Shown here: in pieces, positions 9,977 to 19,807 of the stretch | Numbering within the stretch: the first letter of the stretch is position 1 | How the letters are laid out: each line of letters begins with the position of its first letter | Assembly (NCBI GenBank): GCA_963676335.1 | Contig: OY781057.1 | Coordinates: 124,001-188,000, forward strand | Reading direction: 5' to 3' | Length of the DNA: 64,000 nucleotides | Source: G963676335 sp963676335 | GTDB taxonomy: Bacteria; Pseudomonadota; Alphaproteobacteria; Rickettsiales; Rickettsiaceae | Translations under genes and position numbers: made by a program | The notes under the pieces: model-generated | Database searches by the model: none | Told to the model about the DNA's origin: nothing | Seen by the model: only the letters and a program-made list of their open reading frames with translations

Positions 9977-10869
9977 CCTCACTTAACCTGAAGAATTGAT
10001 AAAATGATCAAAGGTAATGGTTTGAAAATTGTCATTAATCAAAGATCGTATTCTATATTTGTGGTGATGTGATAAATTTGTCAATGGCGGATGAAAATTC
10101 TCCAAAATTGTGATAAAATTTGTTATTAGTGACAATTCTGTGCATTTATTTTCATAATCGTTCAATTAGATTTTAATTGAGGCTATATGGAAGTAAAAAT
10201 ACCAATTCTATCTTAAATTTAGCGATGAACTCCTTAACTTTTTTAGATTCATTGTAGCTAGCTTTATCACAAATCAGATATATTTTTTCTACTGGTTCTT
10301 GTTCTAGCCTTTGTAAGAAATTGATAATATAATCACTATTAACTTTAGGGTTATGGGTTATAAATCTGCAAAATTTAGAGCTCCAATAACATGTTTTCTC
10401 TTCCATCTACTAAAAGTTGGCAAAGTTTTGTTTTTATTTTTTCATATCCAGCCACATCTAGCCCTTGTTTGATATTGCAGCTGAACACTGTCCATGAAAT
10501 TATATAGCTTCTTTGGGACTCAACCTATTCTTCAGCAACGTATAGTTATGCTGCTCAAAATGACTAGTTAACTCATGCTGTTGTTTTGCAGTTAGCTTAC
10601 TTTCACTGCCTCCATTGGCTGTTTCTAGCTTATTGCAGCTTTGATAATCTAGTATGTGTGGTCCTACACCTTCGCAATTTCTGCATAGCTATACCCATCA
10701 GAACGCATTATTACTGCCTTAATACGATCTCTTACTCGCCCATCACTTTCCTTGCAATGTTGCTGTATTAATGTTTCTCTTTGCTCTTTCGTTAACATCT
10801 TTCTTGTCATAATACCTATAAACCTGTTCAATAACTCTAATCTTAAATATTCTAGTTTTTTTAAGTGAA
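9977..10869 (-). mobile_element. IS630 family B element, degenerate
   Basis: The ends share a short imperfect inverted repeat: CTCACTTAA at about 9978 on the plus strand and TTCACTTAA read inward from about 10869 on the minus strand. The interior holds a broken DDE transposase. A closely related third fragment is at 51306-51690 and a deleted one at 9334-9490. The element lies just downstream of rpsA. Confidence 0.75.
9985..10810 (-). pseudogene. IS630 transposase pseudogene (family B)
   Basis: Reading leftwards from an ATG at 10810, the helix-turn-helix N-terminus begins MTRKMLTKEQRETLIQQHC and runs to SYAEIAKV before a stop. The middle is scrambled by frameshifts. The DDE region reappears at 10173-10406 (YLICDKASYNESKKVKEFI, ending LLPYSLN), and the C-terminal helix region continues in other frames, with NLIERL followed by in-frame stops, to 9985. 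At least three frame changes and several stops rule out a working protein. Confidence 0.8.
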
Positions 10870-10938
10870 TTTCGTATTTATTAAATTAGATTTTTCATTT
10901 TTTACAGCTATTTTTTTAATCGAATCAATAAATTCCAT

Positions 10939-12663
10939 TTAAACACTTTTTTTACTAATATCTAATTTATTACCTAAAATATCACCTAACGAAGCTCCGC
11001 TATCAGCAGAACCATATTCTTTAATAATTTTTTCTCTTTCTTCCTCTTCTAATTGTTTTATGGATAATAATAGCCTACGTTCCTGTTTATTAACACCTAT
11101 AACTTTAATATCCATTTTTTCTCCTATAGAAAAGCGATCAGATTTTTGATCTGTTTTATCAATAGCTATATCATTTTTTTTAACTACTCCATAAATTTCA
11201 TCATTTATTTTTACTTCAATCCCTTCCTCATGTACTTTGGTTACTATTCCCGTAAATATACTGCCTTTAGTATACTTTACCCATAACGCTTCATATTGAT
11301 TTTCTGTTAAGTGCTTAACGCTTAGACTAATTTTTTCTTTCTCTAGATCTACAGACATTACTTTACACTCTATTAAATCTCCCTTATTATAGGAATTTAA
11401 CAATTCAGCGCCATTATTTTCCCAAGAAAGATCAGATACATGTATCAACCCGTCAATTTTATCTGCTACCATAACAAATAATCCAAAATCTGTAATATTT
11501 CTAATAGTAGATTTGATTATACTACCAATTGGATTTTTTTCCAAAAAACTACGCCAAGGATTCTCTTGACACTGTTTAATGCTTAAGGTGATACGGTATT
11601 TTTGATTATCTACATCTATTACTTTATATTGAATTTCTTGACCAATAGTTAAAACCTTTTTAGGTATTTGTTGTGACTTAATCCAACTTACTTCTCCGGA
11701 ATATACCCACCCTTCTATACCATCTCTTAATTCAATAAAAGCTCCAGTATCTGTAATATTAGTAATTTTTCCAACTCCAATATGTTCAACTGGAAACTCT
11801 TCTACTATTGCTTTCCATATAGAATTTTCAATTTGTTTAATTCCTAAAGATATCCTTTTGTTTTCTACCTTTATAACCATTACTTTTATCTGCTGACCAA
11901 CAACTAACACTTCAGAAGGATGATTAATCCTAGCCCAAGATATGTCAGTAATGTATACCAACCCATCGATATTTCCTAAATTAACAAAAGCTCCATAAGA
12001 TGTTATATTTTTGACAACCCCTTCTAATATCATACCTTTTTGAATTTTGGCTAATGTAGCTTCCTTATTTTCAACATTTGATGCTTCTAATACTGCGCGT
12101 CGAGAAACTATAACATTATCTAATTTTTCATCCATTTTGAGAATTAGAAAAGGTTGCTCTATCCCCATAAGCAAATCAACATCTTTATCATTAATAGGTT
12201 TTACATCTATATGGCTTCCTGGTAAGAAAGCATTAATTCCAAATAAATTTACAACTAATCCCTCTTTAACTTTACTATAAATTTTACCATAAACTAATTC
12301 TTGACTATTATATGATTTTTTAAGATCTTGCCAAATCTTTTTTTGAATAGCTTTAGCTCTACTTAAGACGGTTTTTCCGTATTTATTTTCTATTTTTTGA
12401 ATATATACATCTACGATATCACCTACTTCAGGAATAGTGGAAACTTTATCTATAGTAAATTCAGAAATTGGTATTCTTCCTTCATTTTTTAGCTTACAAT
12501 CAACAATAACGACATCATCTTTAACTGCAATAACGTTACCGCTAACAATAGATCCTTCCTGAATAATGGCATTCTTATCACTTTGATTTACCAAATTCGA
12601 TAAAATACATTCTTCATCTTCAGAAGGAATAACATGTGGAACAAATCTTTTTTTTATTTTCAT
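10939..12663 (-). CDS. rpsA: 30S ribosomal protein S1
   Basis: S1 binds mRNA and helps the 30S subunit start translation. The 574-residue protein carries six S1 (OB-fold) repeats; recurring blocks such as GAFVNLGNIDGLVYITDISW, GAFIELRDGIEGWVYSGEVSW and GLFVMVADKIDGLIHVSDLSW are clear. The C-terminal tail is charged and short. It follows cmk by 45 bases, the classical cmk-rpsA order. The next gene expected in many proteobacteria, ihfB, is absent; an IS630 relic lies there instead. Confidence 0.97.
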   Translation of the reverse strand: MKIKKRFVPHVIPSEDEECILSNLVNQSDKNAIIQEGSIVSGNVIAVKDDVVIVDCKLKNEGRIPISEFTIDKVSTIPEVGDIVDVYIQKIENKYGKTVLSRAKAIQKKIWQDLKKSYNSQELVYGKIYSKVKEGLVVNLFGINAFLPGSHIDVKPINDKDVDLLMGIEQPFLILKMDEKLDNVIVSRRAVLEASNVENKEATLAKIQKGMILEGVVKNITSYGAFVNLGNIDGLVYITDISWARINHPSEVLVVGQQIKVMVIKVENKRISLGIKQIENSIWKAIVEEFPVEHIGVGKITNITDTGAFIELRDGIEGWVYSGEVSWIKSQQIPKKVLTIGQEIQYKVIDVDNQKYRITLSIKQCQENPWRSFLEKNPIGSIIKSTIRNITDFGLFVMVADKIDGLIHVSDLSWENNGAELLNSYNKGDLIECKVMSVDLEKEKISLSVKHLTENQYEALWVKYTKGSIFTGIVTKVHEEGIEVKINDEIYGVVKKNDIAIDKTDQKSDRFSIGEKMDIKVIGVNKQERRLLLSIKQLEEEEREKIIKEYGSADSGASLGDILGNKLDISKKSV

Positions 12664-12708
12664 AATTAAATAAACCTTATTGTTAATTGCAATTTTTTAA
12701 AAATAGCA

Positions 12709-13359
12709 TTAAAAATGCTGTTCAATATACTTTTTTACAAACTCAAATACTTTGTTTTCGTCTTCAAAATTAGTAGTATCAATTACTAATGCATCTTTTG
12801 AAATTTTTAATGGCCCTAAATCTCTCAAAGAATCTTTAGTATCTCTTAATATTAAATTATTTAAAATATCTTCTATTGTACAATGTTTACCCAATTGAAG
12901 CAATTGTTTAAATCTACGATTTGCTCTAATATTAACATCTGCTGTAAGATAAATTTTTAAATGTGCTTCTGGGGCCAAAACAGTTGCAATATCTCTTCCT
13001 TCTAAAATTATTCGTTTATGATTTTGAATTATATGCTTATATAAAGTATAAAAAATATCTCGTACTTCTGATAAAGAAGCTATAGTAAAAGCAACCTTTC
13101 CTACTATCTCTTCATGTAAGGCATCTTTATCCTGAATTTCATAATTTATAAATTTAGCAACATCAACTATACTTTTTATTTCATCCAGAGGAATGTTGTT
13201 TTTTATTACTTCATATGCTATTTTTCTAAAAAATAATCCAGTCTGACAATAATACAACTTTAATTGAAGTGCTAATGTCTTTGCTAAAGTTCCTTTCCCT
13301 GCAGCAGCAGGGCCATCTAGCGCTATAATAAAATTTTTAGTACAATCCATATAATCCAT
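12709..13359 (-). CDS. cmk: Cytidylate kinase
   Basis: Cmk phosphorylates CMP and dCMP. The P-loop IALDGPAAAGKGTLAKTLA is at about residues 12-30. The substrate-binding and lid segments follow, including ILEGRDIATVLAPEAHLKIYLTA and LRDTKDSLRDLGPLKI. The length of 216 residues is normal. Two ATGs three codons apart (MDYMDC) could both serve as start. It is upstream of rpsA in the usual order. Confidence 0.95.
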   Translation of the reverse strand: MDYMDCTKNFIIALDGPAAAGKGTLAKTLALQLKLYYCQTGLFFRKIAYEVIKNNIPLDEIKSIVDVAKFINYEIQDKDALHEEIVGKVAFTIASLSEVRDIFYTLYKHIIQNHKRIILEGRDIATVLAPEAHLKIYLTADVNIRANRRFKQLLQLGKHCTIEDILNNLILRDTKDSLRDLGPLKISKDALVIDTTNFEDENKVFEFVKKYIEQHF

Positions 13360-13402
13360 ATAAACATTAGCATATATTAAGTTTTAACATTTTCTATATT
13401 TT

Positions 13403-13888
13403 TCATAGAAATATATTTTTTTCAAAATCATGAGAAACAATATCCCATTCTATACATATATTTTCTTTTTGTTTGATTAATTTTTGTGTTAGAAATTGAC
13501 ACTTTATTATGTAAATATAACAAAATACCCAAGGAAATACCAAATAAATCATTTGTCCTATAACTACAGCTCCATAAATAGTTATCCATACTGTAGAAGT
13601 TGCAATCATTTCTCTAGAAGTTAAACTAATATCACTACTTTGCCAAACATCTCGTAAAAATGGCATCAAACTAATTAAATTGAAAATACAAATTATAGTA
13701 GAAATATATTTACCTTTACTGCGATCAAAAAATAAAGAAATAATTGTAGGAATCATAGCTAACATAAAAAATATAAAAGCATATTTTGATAAGATCAACA
13801 TTACAATTCCACAAAATAAAGAAACAATTTTTATTGTCAGAATCGTATAAGCAAAATTTTTTTCTTCAGTAGGAGTTAAAATTGTCAT
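13403..13888 (-). CDS. Hypothetical multi-span membrane protein
   Basis: This 161-residue protein has about four hydrophobic segments: around residues 19-35, 37-52, 58-76 and 98-125. A soluble basic-to-acidic tail follows. I do not recognise the family. It lies 14 bases downstream of the pseudokinase-like gene and upstream of cmk, so it is probably co-transcribed with the mreBC cluster. The pairing with a membrane-anchored kinase-like protein suggests, as inference only, that the two act together at the membrane. Confidence 0.65.
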   Translation of the reverse strand: MTILTPTEEKNFAYTILTIKIVSLFCGIVMLILSKYAFIFFMLAMIPTIISLFFDRSKGKYISTIICIFNLISLMPFLRDVWQSSDISLTSREMIATSTVWITIYGAVVIGQMIYLVFPWVFCYIYIIKCQFLTQKLIKQKENICIEWDIVSHDFEKNIFL

Positions 13889-13902
13889 ATTTATTTAATA
13901 TT

Positions 13903-15918
13903 TTATATCAATAATGTTATAATTACTAAAAGACATAGCAAGTATGAAACTAAAACAGTAAAAGTTTGCCCTATAAATAATCCCTTGGACATATTTTGAT
14001 TCTTATTTGATAATTTTAAGATTTTAGCATCTAAATATTCTACATCTTTACATGCATTCTTATATGCATTTAAATCATTTTTAAATAATGTTTTGTTTGA
14101 TACTATATTAAAAATTTCTGATAAATTATTCTGCTTTGAAGCAGATAATATTTGTTCTTCTAATATTTTTTTTAGTGGTACATTATGTAAATATTTTTGT
14201 AATAAAATAATAATTTTATTAACTATCCACGTATTTAAATTTTCTATATTAATATCAGGATATGTATTTTGAACTGATATTAATATAAATAAAATTAATA
14301 CTTCTTCAGAAGCTAAAATATTTTCTTTTTCTGCATAAAATAAATAATTTCGAATAGATAACCTTACTTCAATAAATAATAAAATATGTGTATCTATGAG
14401 TAATTTTTCAGGAGATTTATCTGCAATTGTTTCTAAAAAACAAATTAATTGCGGCACTGTAATAATATATTCATTAATTACTAAAGGACTTAAGCATTGA
14501 ATAGTAGGGTTAAAAAAATAGCATAGTTTTATTATCCAATGGTTATTATTGATATATAACCAATTTTTTACTATTTCTATTTGATTAAAATAATCTGAGT
14601 TTACATCATTATTACAATATAAACCTTCAAATTTATTTTCAATAATTTTATAAAAATTTGGAATCCAAAAATTTTTATCTTTTTGATTAGAATAAAAGGC
14701 TAATTCTGGTATAGAAAACAAAGAAATTGCAAAATTTTCTAAACGAATAGGCCCATCAGGATCCATTTTTGATAAAATTTTAGATAATCGTCTATTTAAG
14801 TCTATTTCTCGTGTATTTCCTAATAAATCAGCAAAGGTAGAAAAAATATTTTTTTCATCTTTTATTTTTTTTACCTCATCTTTTATAAATATTTTCGAAA
14901 TATTTTTTAATGTTCTATTATCATGAATAAACTGAGTTGCTAATTGCCAATTATCATAAAAACAATATGCTAATTGCTTCATGTTATAGCATGCAATATT
15001 ATGAAAAAGAATAAAGCTATCTTTTTCCTTTTCATTAAAATCTATTAAATGTTTATTTTTATACGTTGTCCAATTAATAATATTTTCAATTTTCCATCTA
15101 TCATGTGGAGAATGACATAAAATATTATTTAGTAAAATTTTTATATCGTAAGAAAATATATATTCTTTTTTAGAATAATCCATTAATAAATTAAACGTAT
15201 TTTTTTCTAAACGAGCAATATTATAGTTTTTAATACTATCAAAATTTTCAAACCAAATTTTTTTTCCTGAAAGCGCATAAAATAATGTAACACCTAAAGC
15301 ATAAATATCTTCTTCAGCAGCTTCTCCAATTCTTCCATATGGAATACACTCTATTAATTCTGGAGGGATGAAAGCTTCTTGTTGATAAAAATTAGGCGGA
15401 GAAATAAAAATTTCACGTAATACAAAACAGCCATTATGATAAATAATATTATCAGGATTTATATTTCCACAACATAATTTATACTCTGTAGTGATTCCTA
15501 TTATTTTTAATAAATCTTCCAATAAAAGTTTAAATGGTTCAATTTTAAACCCCCCATGCTCTTGAATAATTTTTGATAAAGAATTTTTATAGTCATACTG
15601 CTCTACTATAGCAACCATATGATGAATTTTAGTGGTAGATAAACAGGTTACCTCGTATTTAATGGGACAAATTAAATTTTTAGAATATAAATTAATTAAT
15701 ATGTTAAGCTTATTAAGAGGAATATTAAAATTTTGTTTAAAAACAATAGCAAAATATTTTTTATCATCATTCACACAAGTTGCTAGATAATAATCTACAA
15801 ACTCATTACTTAAATCTTGAACTTTGAAATCTAAGTGTATTTGAAATATTTCGGATACTATATCTTCCTGTTTGCTATACACGATACTGGTGATTAAATT
15901 ATTTTTTAACATTTTCAA
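13903..15918 (-). CDS. Protein kinase-like (probable pseudokinase) protein with C-terminal membrane anchor
   Basis: The first 300 or so residues have the layout of a Hanks-type Ser/Thr kinase. The catalytic-loop equivalent reads CGNINPDNIIY near residue 148, where an active kinase would have HxDxKxxN, so the proton-acceptor Asp is Asn and the Lys is Asn. The DFG equivalent near 165-170 reads LREIFIS and lacks the metal-binding Asp. The F-helix motif DIYALGVTLFYALSGKK is well kept at about 202-218. Residues 300-640 are an unrecognised helical region. A strongly hydrophobic segment at about 646-671 forms a C-terminal anchor, placing the body in the cytoplasm. The start overlaps the mreC stop by four bases. 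I infer a scaffold rather than an enzyme; residual activity cannot be excluded. Confidence 0.75.
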   Translation of the reverse strand: MKMLKNNLITSIVYSKQEDIVSEIFQIHLDFKVQDLSNEFVDYYLATCVNDDKKYFAIVFKQNFNIPLNKLNILINLYSKNLICPIKYEVTCLSTTKIHHMVAIVEQYDYKNSLSKIIQEHGGFKIEPFKLLLEDLLKIIGITTEYKLCCGNINPDNIIYHNGCFVLREIFISPPNFYQQEAFIPPELIECIPYGRIGEAAEEDIYALGVTLFYALSGKKIWFENFDSIKNYNIARLEKNTFNLLMDYSKKEYIFSYDIKILLNNILCHSPHDRWKIENIINWTTYKNKHLIDFNEKEKDSFILFHNIACYNMKQLAYCFYDNWQLATQFIHDNRTLKNISKIFIKDEVKKIKDEKNIFSTFADLLGNTREIDLNRRLSKILSKMDPDGPIRLENFAISLFSIPELAFYSNQKDKNFWIPNFYKIIENKFEGLYCNNDVNSDYFNQIEIVKNWLYINNNHWIIKLCYFFNPTIQCLSPLVINEYIITVPQLICFLETIADKSPEKLLIDTHILLFIEVRLSIRNYLFYAEKENILASEEVLILFILISVQNTYPDINIENLNTWIVNKIIILLQKYLHNVPLKKILEEQILSASKQNNLSEIFNIVSNKTLFKNDLNAYKNACKDVEYLDAKILKLSNKNQNMSKGLFIGQTFTVLVSYLLCLLVIITLLI

Positions 15919-16742
15919 TTCAAAGGTTTAATAATATTAACGAATTCTACTTTTTTTATATCAATAATTGGTACAGCGTATACAATTCCATTCTCATCTT
16001 TAGTACTAACTTTGGCAACTGCTAGATCTAGTGAGCTATACTCCCCATCAAGATAGGCAAATAAAAGCTCTCCTTCTTTAATTTTATTTTCGTCATCTAA
16101 ATGTAAAATTTTTATCAAATTACTACTAGTACCAGCTAGAATTGCTTTTTCTCTAGAATTATTGCTAATAACAGGTATTCTAGAATACACATCATTGATA
16201 AGTCTAACTATAGAATAATTTTTATTTACATATTTAATATATCCTAAAAATTGATTATTAAAAACTACGGGTTGCCCAATGGCTACTCCATGATTAGTTC
16301 CAGCAGTAATTTCTATACTACTCGTAAATGGAGTTGTAACTAAACCAACTAATTTAGCTGCAATATAAGTAAAATTACTTTTATTAGGAGCTAATCGCAA
16401 TTCTTTACGTAAAATATTGTTTTCAATGCGTAAAAATTCTATCTCATAAAGGAGATTCTTATACTTCTCTAATTCTAGCCTCAATTTAATGGTTTCTTTC
16501 TCTTGATTTACCAAAGATAAAAATTTAACAACGAGTTTATTTAAGCGCAAAAATATTGCATCAGAAGTTTCAAGGAGAGGCGTAAATGCAACGAATACTT
16601 TATTACTATACTCTTCTACTATATATCCTGGCATTAATAAAACAGATGTTAATAAAGTCATAATAAAGCATATTTCAATTTTTTTAGTGTGTATATTTAC
16701 ATAATGTTTAAACCTATCCCAAAAATAGTATCTCTTTATCAT
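15915..16742 (-). CDS. mreC: Rod shape-determining protein MreC
   Basis: MreC is the periplasmic part of the elongasome, linking MreB to PBP2. The 275-residue protein has an N-terminal transmembrane helix (about residues 24-42), a coiled coil (about 68-105, heptad-like ENNILRKELRL) and the beta-barrel region with SSIEITAGTNHGVAIGQPVV and LLFAYLDGEYSSLDLAVAKV. It lies five bases after mreB. No mreD is seen next to it; the kinase-like gene takes that place. Confidence 0.93.
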   Translation of the reverse strand: MIKRYYFWDRFKHYVNIHTKKIEICFIMTLLTSVLLMPGYIVEEYSNKVFVAFTPLLETSDAIFLRLNKLVVKFLSLVNQEKETIKLRLELEKYKNLLYEIEFLRIENNILRKELRLAPNKSNFTYIAAKLVGLVTTPFTSSIEITAGTNHGVAIGQPVVFNNQFLGYIKYVNKNYSIVRLINDVYSRIPVISNNSREKAILAGTSSNLIKILHLDDENKIKEGELLFAYLDGEYSSLDLAVAKVSTKDENGIVYAVPIIDIKKVEFVNIIKPLN

Positions 16743-16747
16743 AAGAC

Positions 16748-17794
16748 TTAGTCTTGTTTAAATACAACATGCTTAAGGCGACTAAAATTTTCTAATACTT
16801 TTCCAATACCTAAAACCACACAAGATAGAGCTTGTTCTGCTACAGTAACTGGTAATTTTGTAGCATTACTTAATACGAAATCCAAATTTTTTAATAATGC
16901 CCCACCTCCACTTAAAATAATACCTTTATCAGCAATATCAGAAGATAATTCTGGGGGAGTGCACTCTAAAGCTATTTTTACAGTTTCAATTATTTGATTT
17001 ACGGGATCAAGCAAGCTTTCTGCTATTTGTTTTCCAGTAATTATAATTTCTTTTGGAATACCGTTAATGACATCCCTTCCTTTAATTCCTATAGACTGAT
17101 AATCATTTTCATCATTACAGTGCACAGTACCTATTTGTTTTTTTATTTTTTCTGCTGTTGATTCTCCTATTAATAGATTATGATTTCTCCTGATATATGA
17201 AATAATTGCTTCATCCATTTTATCTCCACCGACTCTAATAGATTTAGCGTAAACTATCCCCCCTAGAGATAAGATCGCTACCTCAGTAGTTCCTCCACCA
17301 ATATCTATTATCATTGATCCTATTGGCTCCATTACTGGCAAACCTGCACCAATTGCTGCTGCCATTGGTTCTTCTATTAAAAACACTTCCCTTGCCCCTG
17401 CGCTCTCCGCAGCGCCTTGTATCGCTCTCCGTTCCACCGGAGTTGAGCCAGACGGAACACAAATAAGTATCATTGGACCAACAAAACTTCTCCTATTGTG
17501 TATAGAACGGATAAAATATTTTATCATTTCTTCCGCTCCTCTAAAATCAGCTATAACTCCATCTTTAAGCGGCCTTTTTGCCTCTATCCCTGAAGGAGTG
17601 CGTCCTAACATCATTTTAGCATCATGACCAAAAGCATAAGGACGGTACCCTCCCGCTTCTTTAATCAGAGCTACAACAGAAGGCTCATTTAATACTATAC
17701 CCTTATTCTTTACATATACTAAAGTATTTGCAGTTCCTAAATCAATTGCCATATCTGATGAAAAAATACTAAAAATTTTAGATATTATCGACAT
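16748..17794 (-). CDS. mreB: Rod shape-determining actin homologue MreB
   Basis: MreB forms membrane-bound filaments that direct lateral wall synthesis. The 348-residue sequence has the actin-fold motifs: phosphate 1 MAIDLGTANTLVYVKNKG (about residues 15-32), phosphate 2 GSMIIDIGGGTTEVAILSL, and adenosine GIILSGGGALLKNLD. The N-terminus begins with an amphipathic stretch typical of membrane targeting. A good ribosome-binding site (TAGGGGAAAA) precedes the ATG. mreC follows directly. Confidence 0.98.
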   Translation of the reverse strand: MSIISKIFSIFSSDMAIDLGTANTLVYVKNKGIVLNEPSVVALIKEAGGYRPYAFGHDAKMMLGRTPSGIEAKRPLKDGVIADFRGAEEMIKYFIRSIHNRRSFVGPMILICVPSGSTPVERRAIQGAAESAGAREVFLIEEPMAAAIGAGLPVMEPIGSMIIDIGGGTTEVAILSLGGIVYAKSIRVGGDKMDEAIISYIRRNHNLLIGESTAEKIKKQIGTVHCNDENDYQSIGIKGRDVINGIPKEIIITGKQIAESLLDPVNQIIETVKIALECTPPELSSDIADKGIILSGGGALLKNLDFVLSNATKLPVTVAEQALSCVVLGIGKVLENFSRLKHVVFKQD

Positions 17795-17810
17795 GTAAAT
17801 TTTCCCCTAT

Positions 17811-18854
17811 TTATCTATATTTAAGATCATATACTATATACGTGCTTAATAATATTATTGCTAGAGGCAATAATATTGCTATTAACACCGGCATGCCACT
17901 ATAACTTAAAATATTAATAATTGTTTCTATAATAAAATATAAAAAAATATTGATAAATAGATTAATTCCTAAATTTGAGTTATTGCCCCATTCCATATTA
18001 AAAAATAAGACCAATGCAAAAATTATTGATATTGTAATCAATGGCCTAAATAATAATTTATAAAAACCTATTTCACACTCTATGGAAGGAATTCCTAGTG
18101 TTTTTAAATACTTTATACTACCCCACATAAAAAAAAAATTCATTACCTCTATTTTTTTAAGACTAGAAATTAATTGATATGGAACAATTTTTGTTTCTAA
18201 TTCATAATAATCATAGTTTATTTTATGCATATCTGTATTGTAAATAATAACATTAAAGAGTTTAAATTTATTATTTTGTATTATTCCTGTATCAGCTATA
18301 ATATTTTGCTTAAAATTTAAATCTTTATCAGTATTAATAATATAAATATTTTTAAACTCTAGTTTTTTAATATCTAAATCTTTAGCTAAAATAAAATTTT
18401 TACTCTGAGGAAGAGATTCAATTAAATTTATTGACATTTTTTTGGGAATATCATCAGATCGTTTCTTTTGTATGTGTAAACAATAACTAGCTATTGGCTG
18501 TAATATTATAACACTCAATACACTAGCTATAAATGAAATAAAAAATAAAATTTTTAATATTTTTCCCCAGGATATTCCTAAACTAAATAAGACTATTAAC
18601 TCTGAACTTTTTTTTATGTTAATTAAAAGAAATGTACATGAAATCGTTATAAGTAGAGGAAATATTTGACTGAGAACGTATGGTAATCTCAAAATTACCC
18701 ACATAAGTATTATTGAATAATCTTTTCTATGTAAAAAAGAATGATGTAAAGCATCAAATATTCCAGTAATTAATAAAATAAAAAGCGTACTAACTACAAT
18801 AATTAATAATATGTAACAATACTTTTTAGTTAAATAAAAATTAATTATTTTCAC
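17811..18854 (-). CDS. LptF/LptG-family LPS export permease
   Basis: YjgP/YjgQ-family proteins pair as LptF and LptG with the ATPase LptB to lift LPS from the inner membrane. The 347-residue protein has the family design: an N-terminal block of three helices (about 10-30, 50-75, 95-120), a periplasmic beta-jellyroll domain in the middle, and a C-terminal block of three helices (about 265-345). I cannot separate LptF from LptG. It lies 16 bases upstream of mreB. Together with lpxI and kdsB it supports LPS production. Confidence 0.85.
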   Translation of the reverse strand: MKIINFYLTKKYCYILLIIVVSTLFILLITGIFDALHHSFLHRKDYSIILMWVILRLPYVLSQIFPLLITISCTFLLINIKKSSELIVLFSLGISWGKILKILFFISFIASVLSVIILQPIASYCLHIQKKRSDDIPKKMSINLIESLPQSKNFILAKDLDIKKLEFKNIYIINTDKDLNFKQNIIADTGIIQNNKFKLFNVIIYNTDMHKINYDYYELETKIVPYQLISSLKKIEVMNFFFMWGSIKYLKTLGIPSIECEIGFYKLLFRPLITISIIFALVLFFNMEWGNNSNLGINLFINIFLYFIIETIINILSYSGMPVLIAILLPLAIILLSTYIVYDLKYR

Positions 18855-18896
18855 AATGAAACTTATATCCTATCAATCTTGCTAACTTTTTAACTA

Positions 18897-18925
18897 AAAA
18901 TAACTATACCTATTACTACTGTCAA
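18897..18925 (-). promoter_or_regulatory. Candidate sigma-70 promoter for the lptF/G-mreB operon
   Basis: On the minus strand TTGACA (18925-18920) and TATTTT (18902-18897) are separated by exactly 17 bases, about 40 bases upstream of the LptF/G-type start codon. The -35 box is a perfect consensus and the -10 box is weak. This is a pattern match only. Confidence 0.4.
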
Positions 18926-19015
18926 GTTTTACATGATTGATTCTTACTTTCTGAAAATTTATTAATTAAAGATATTGAAATGTCAACATCTGAAGTATGG
19001 CGAGTAAAACACCTA

Positions 19016-19798
19016 TTATGTATTTTTTTCAATATAGTACTTATTAGGGTCGCGCAAATCAATAATTTTAAAATCTTTATAAAATAATTCATTTTCTTTA
19101 TATAAAGTTATTAAAAATTTCCATGCGGTTGTAAAATTAGATTCTGGCATTTTAACTACAAGATTGCTATAAAATACCAAATTCCACCTTCTTTCCCCAT
19201 AACGTATAGCAGCTATAATTTTATTTGCTAATTCAGGCATAGAGGATATATTCTCAATTAGATCACTAGCGTATATATTTGCATCTGTTCCAACAACATG
19301 TGGAAAATTTTGATAAATCATCACATCTTTAACTTTAATAGGATGCCCTTCTTTATCTATTAAAACTAATTGATTGTTATTTTGCCAAATTGCTATTGGT
19401 TGTCTTTCTACTATATTAATATGAAGTGTATTAGGAAGATACCTTACTACTATTGCCTCTTTAATCCAATCATTATACTCTAATTGATTTTTTATAAAAT
19501 TGATATTTATGTTAAATATAGGAGTACCGTTTTCTATATTTGTTAAAATTGACTTTATTACTGCATTAGGTAAGTTTTTTTGTCCAGATATTTTAATATT
19601 TTCAAGATAAAATCCATATTTTACACTTTTTTTTATTAAAAAATTGCTAATTTGTTGATATAATTCTTTAGATGCTGATGTAAAGATCAAGATATATAAT
19701 ATTGGAATAATAAATATTTTTAATATTATAATTAAATATTTAATATATAAATTAGCTTTATGAAGTGCATTGTTTATCAAGTTTTTAATTTTTTTCAT
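19016..19798 (-). CDS. ftsQ: Cell division protein FtsQ
   Basis: FtsQ is a bitopic divisome protein that recruits FtsB/FtsL. The 260-residue protein has one transmembrane helix (about residues 20-42), then the POTRA domain (about 60-130, FYLENIKISGQKNLPNAVI through VVRYLPNTLHINIVERQPIA) and the FtsQ/DivIB beta domain with LVLIDKEGHPI. It sits nine bases downstream of the zinc-ribbon gene, with its own dcw partners (ddl, ftsA) not adjacent here. Confidence 0.93.
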   Translation of the reverse strand: MKKIKNLINNALHKANLYIKYLIIILKIFIIPILYILIFTSASKELYQQISNFLIKKSVKYGFYLENIKISGQKNLPNAVIKSILTNIENGTPIFNININFIKNQLEYNDWIKEAIVVRYLPNTLHINIVERQPIAIWQNNNQLVLIDKEGHPIKVKDVMIYQNFPHVVGTDANIYASDLIENISSMPELANKIIAAIRYGERRWNLVFYSNLVVKMPESNFTTAWKFLITLYKENELFYKDFKIIDLRDPNKYYIEKNT

Positions 19799-19807
19799 TT
19801 GTATATA

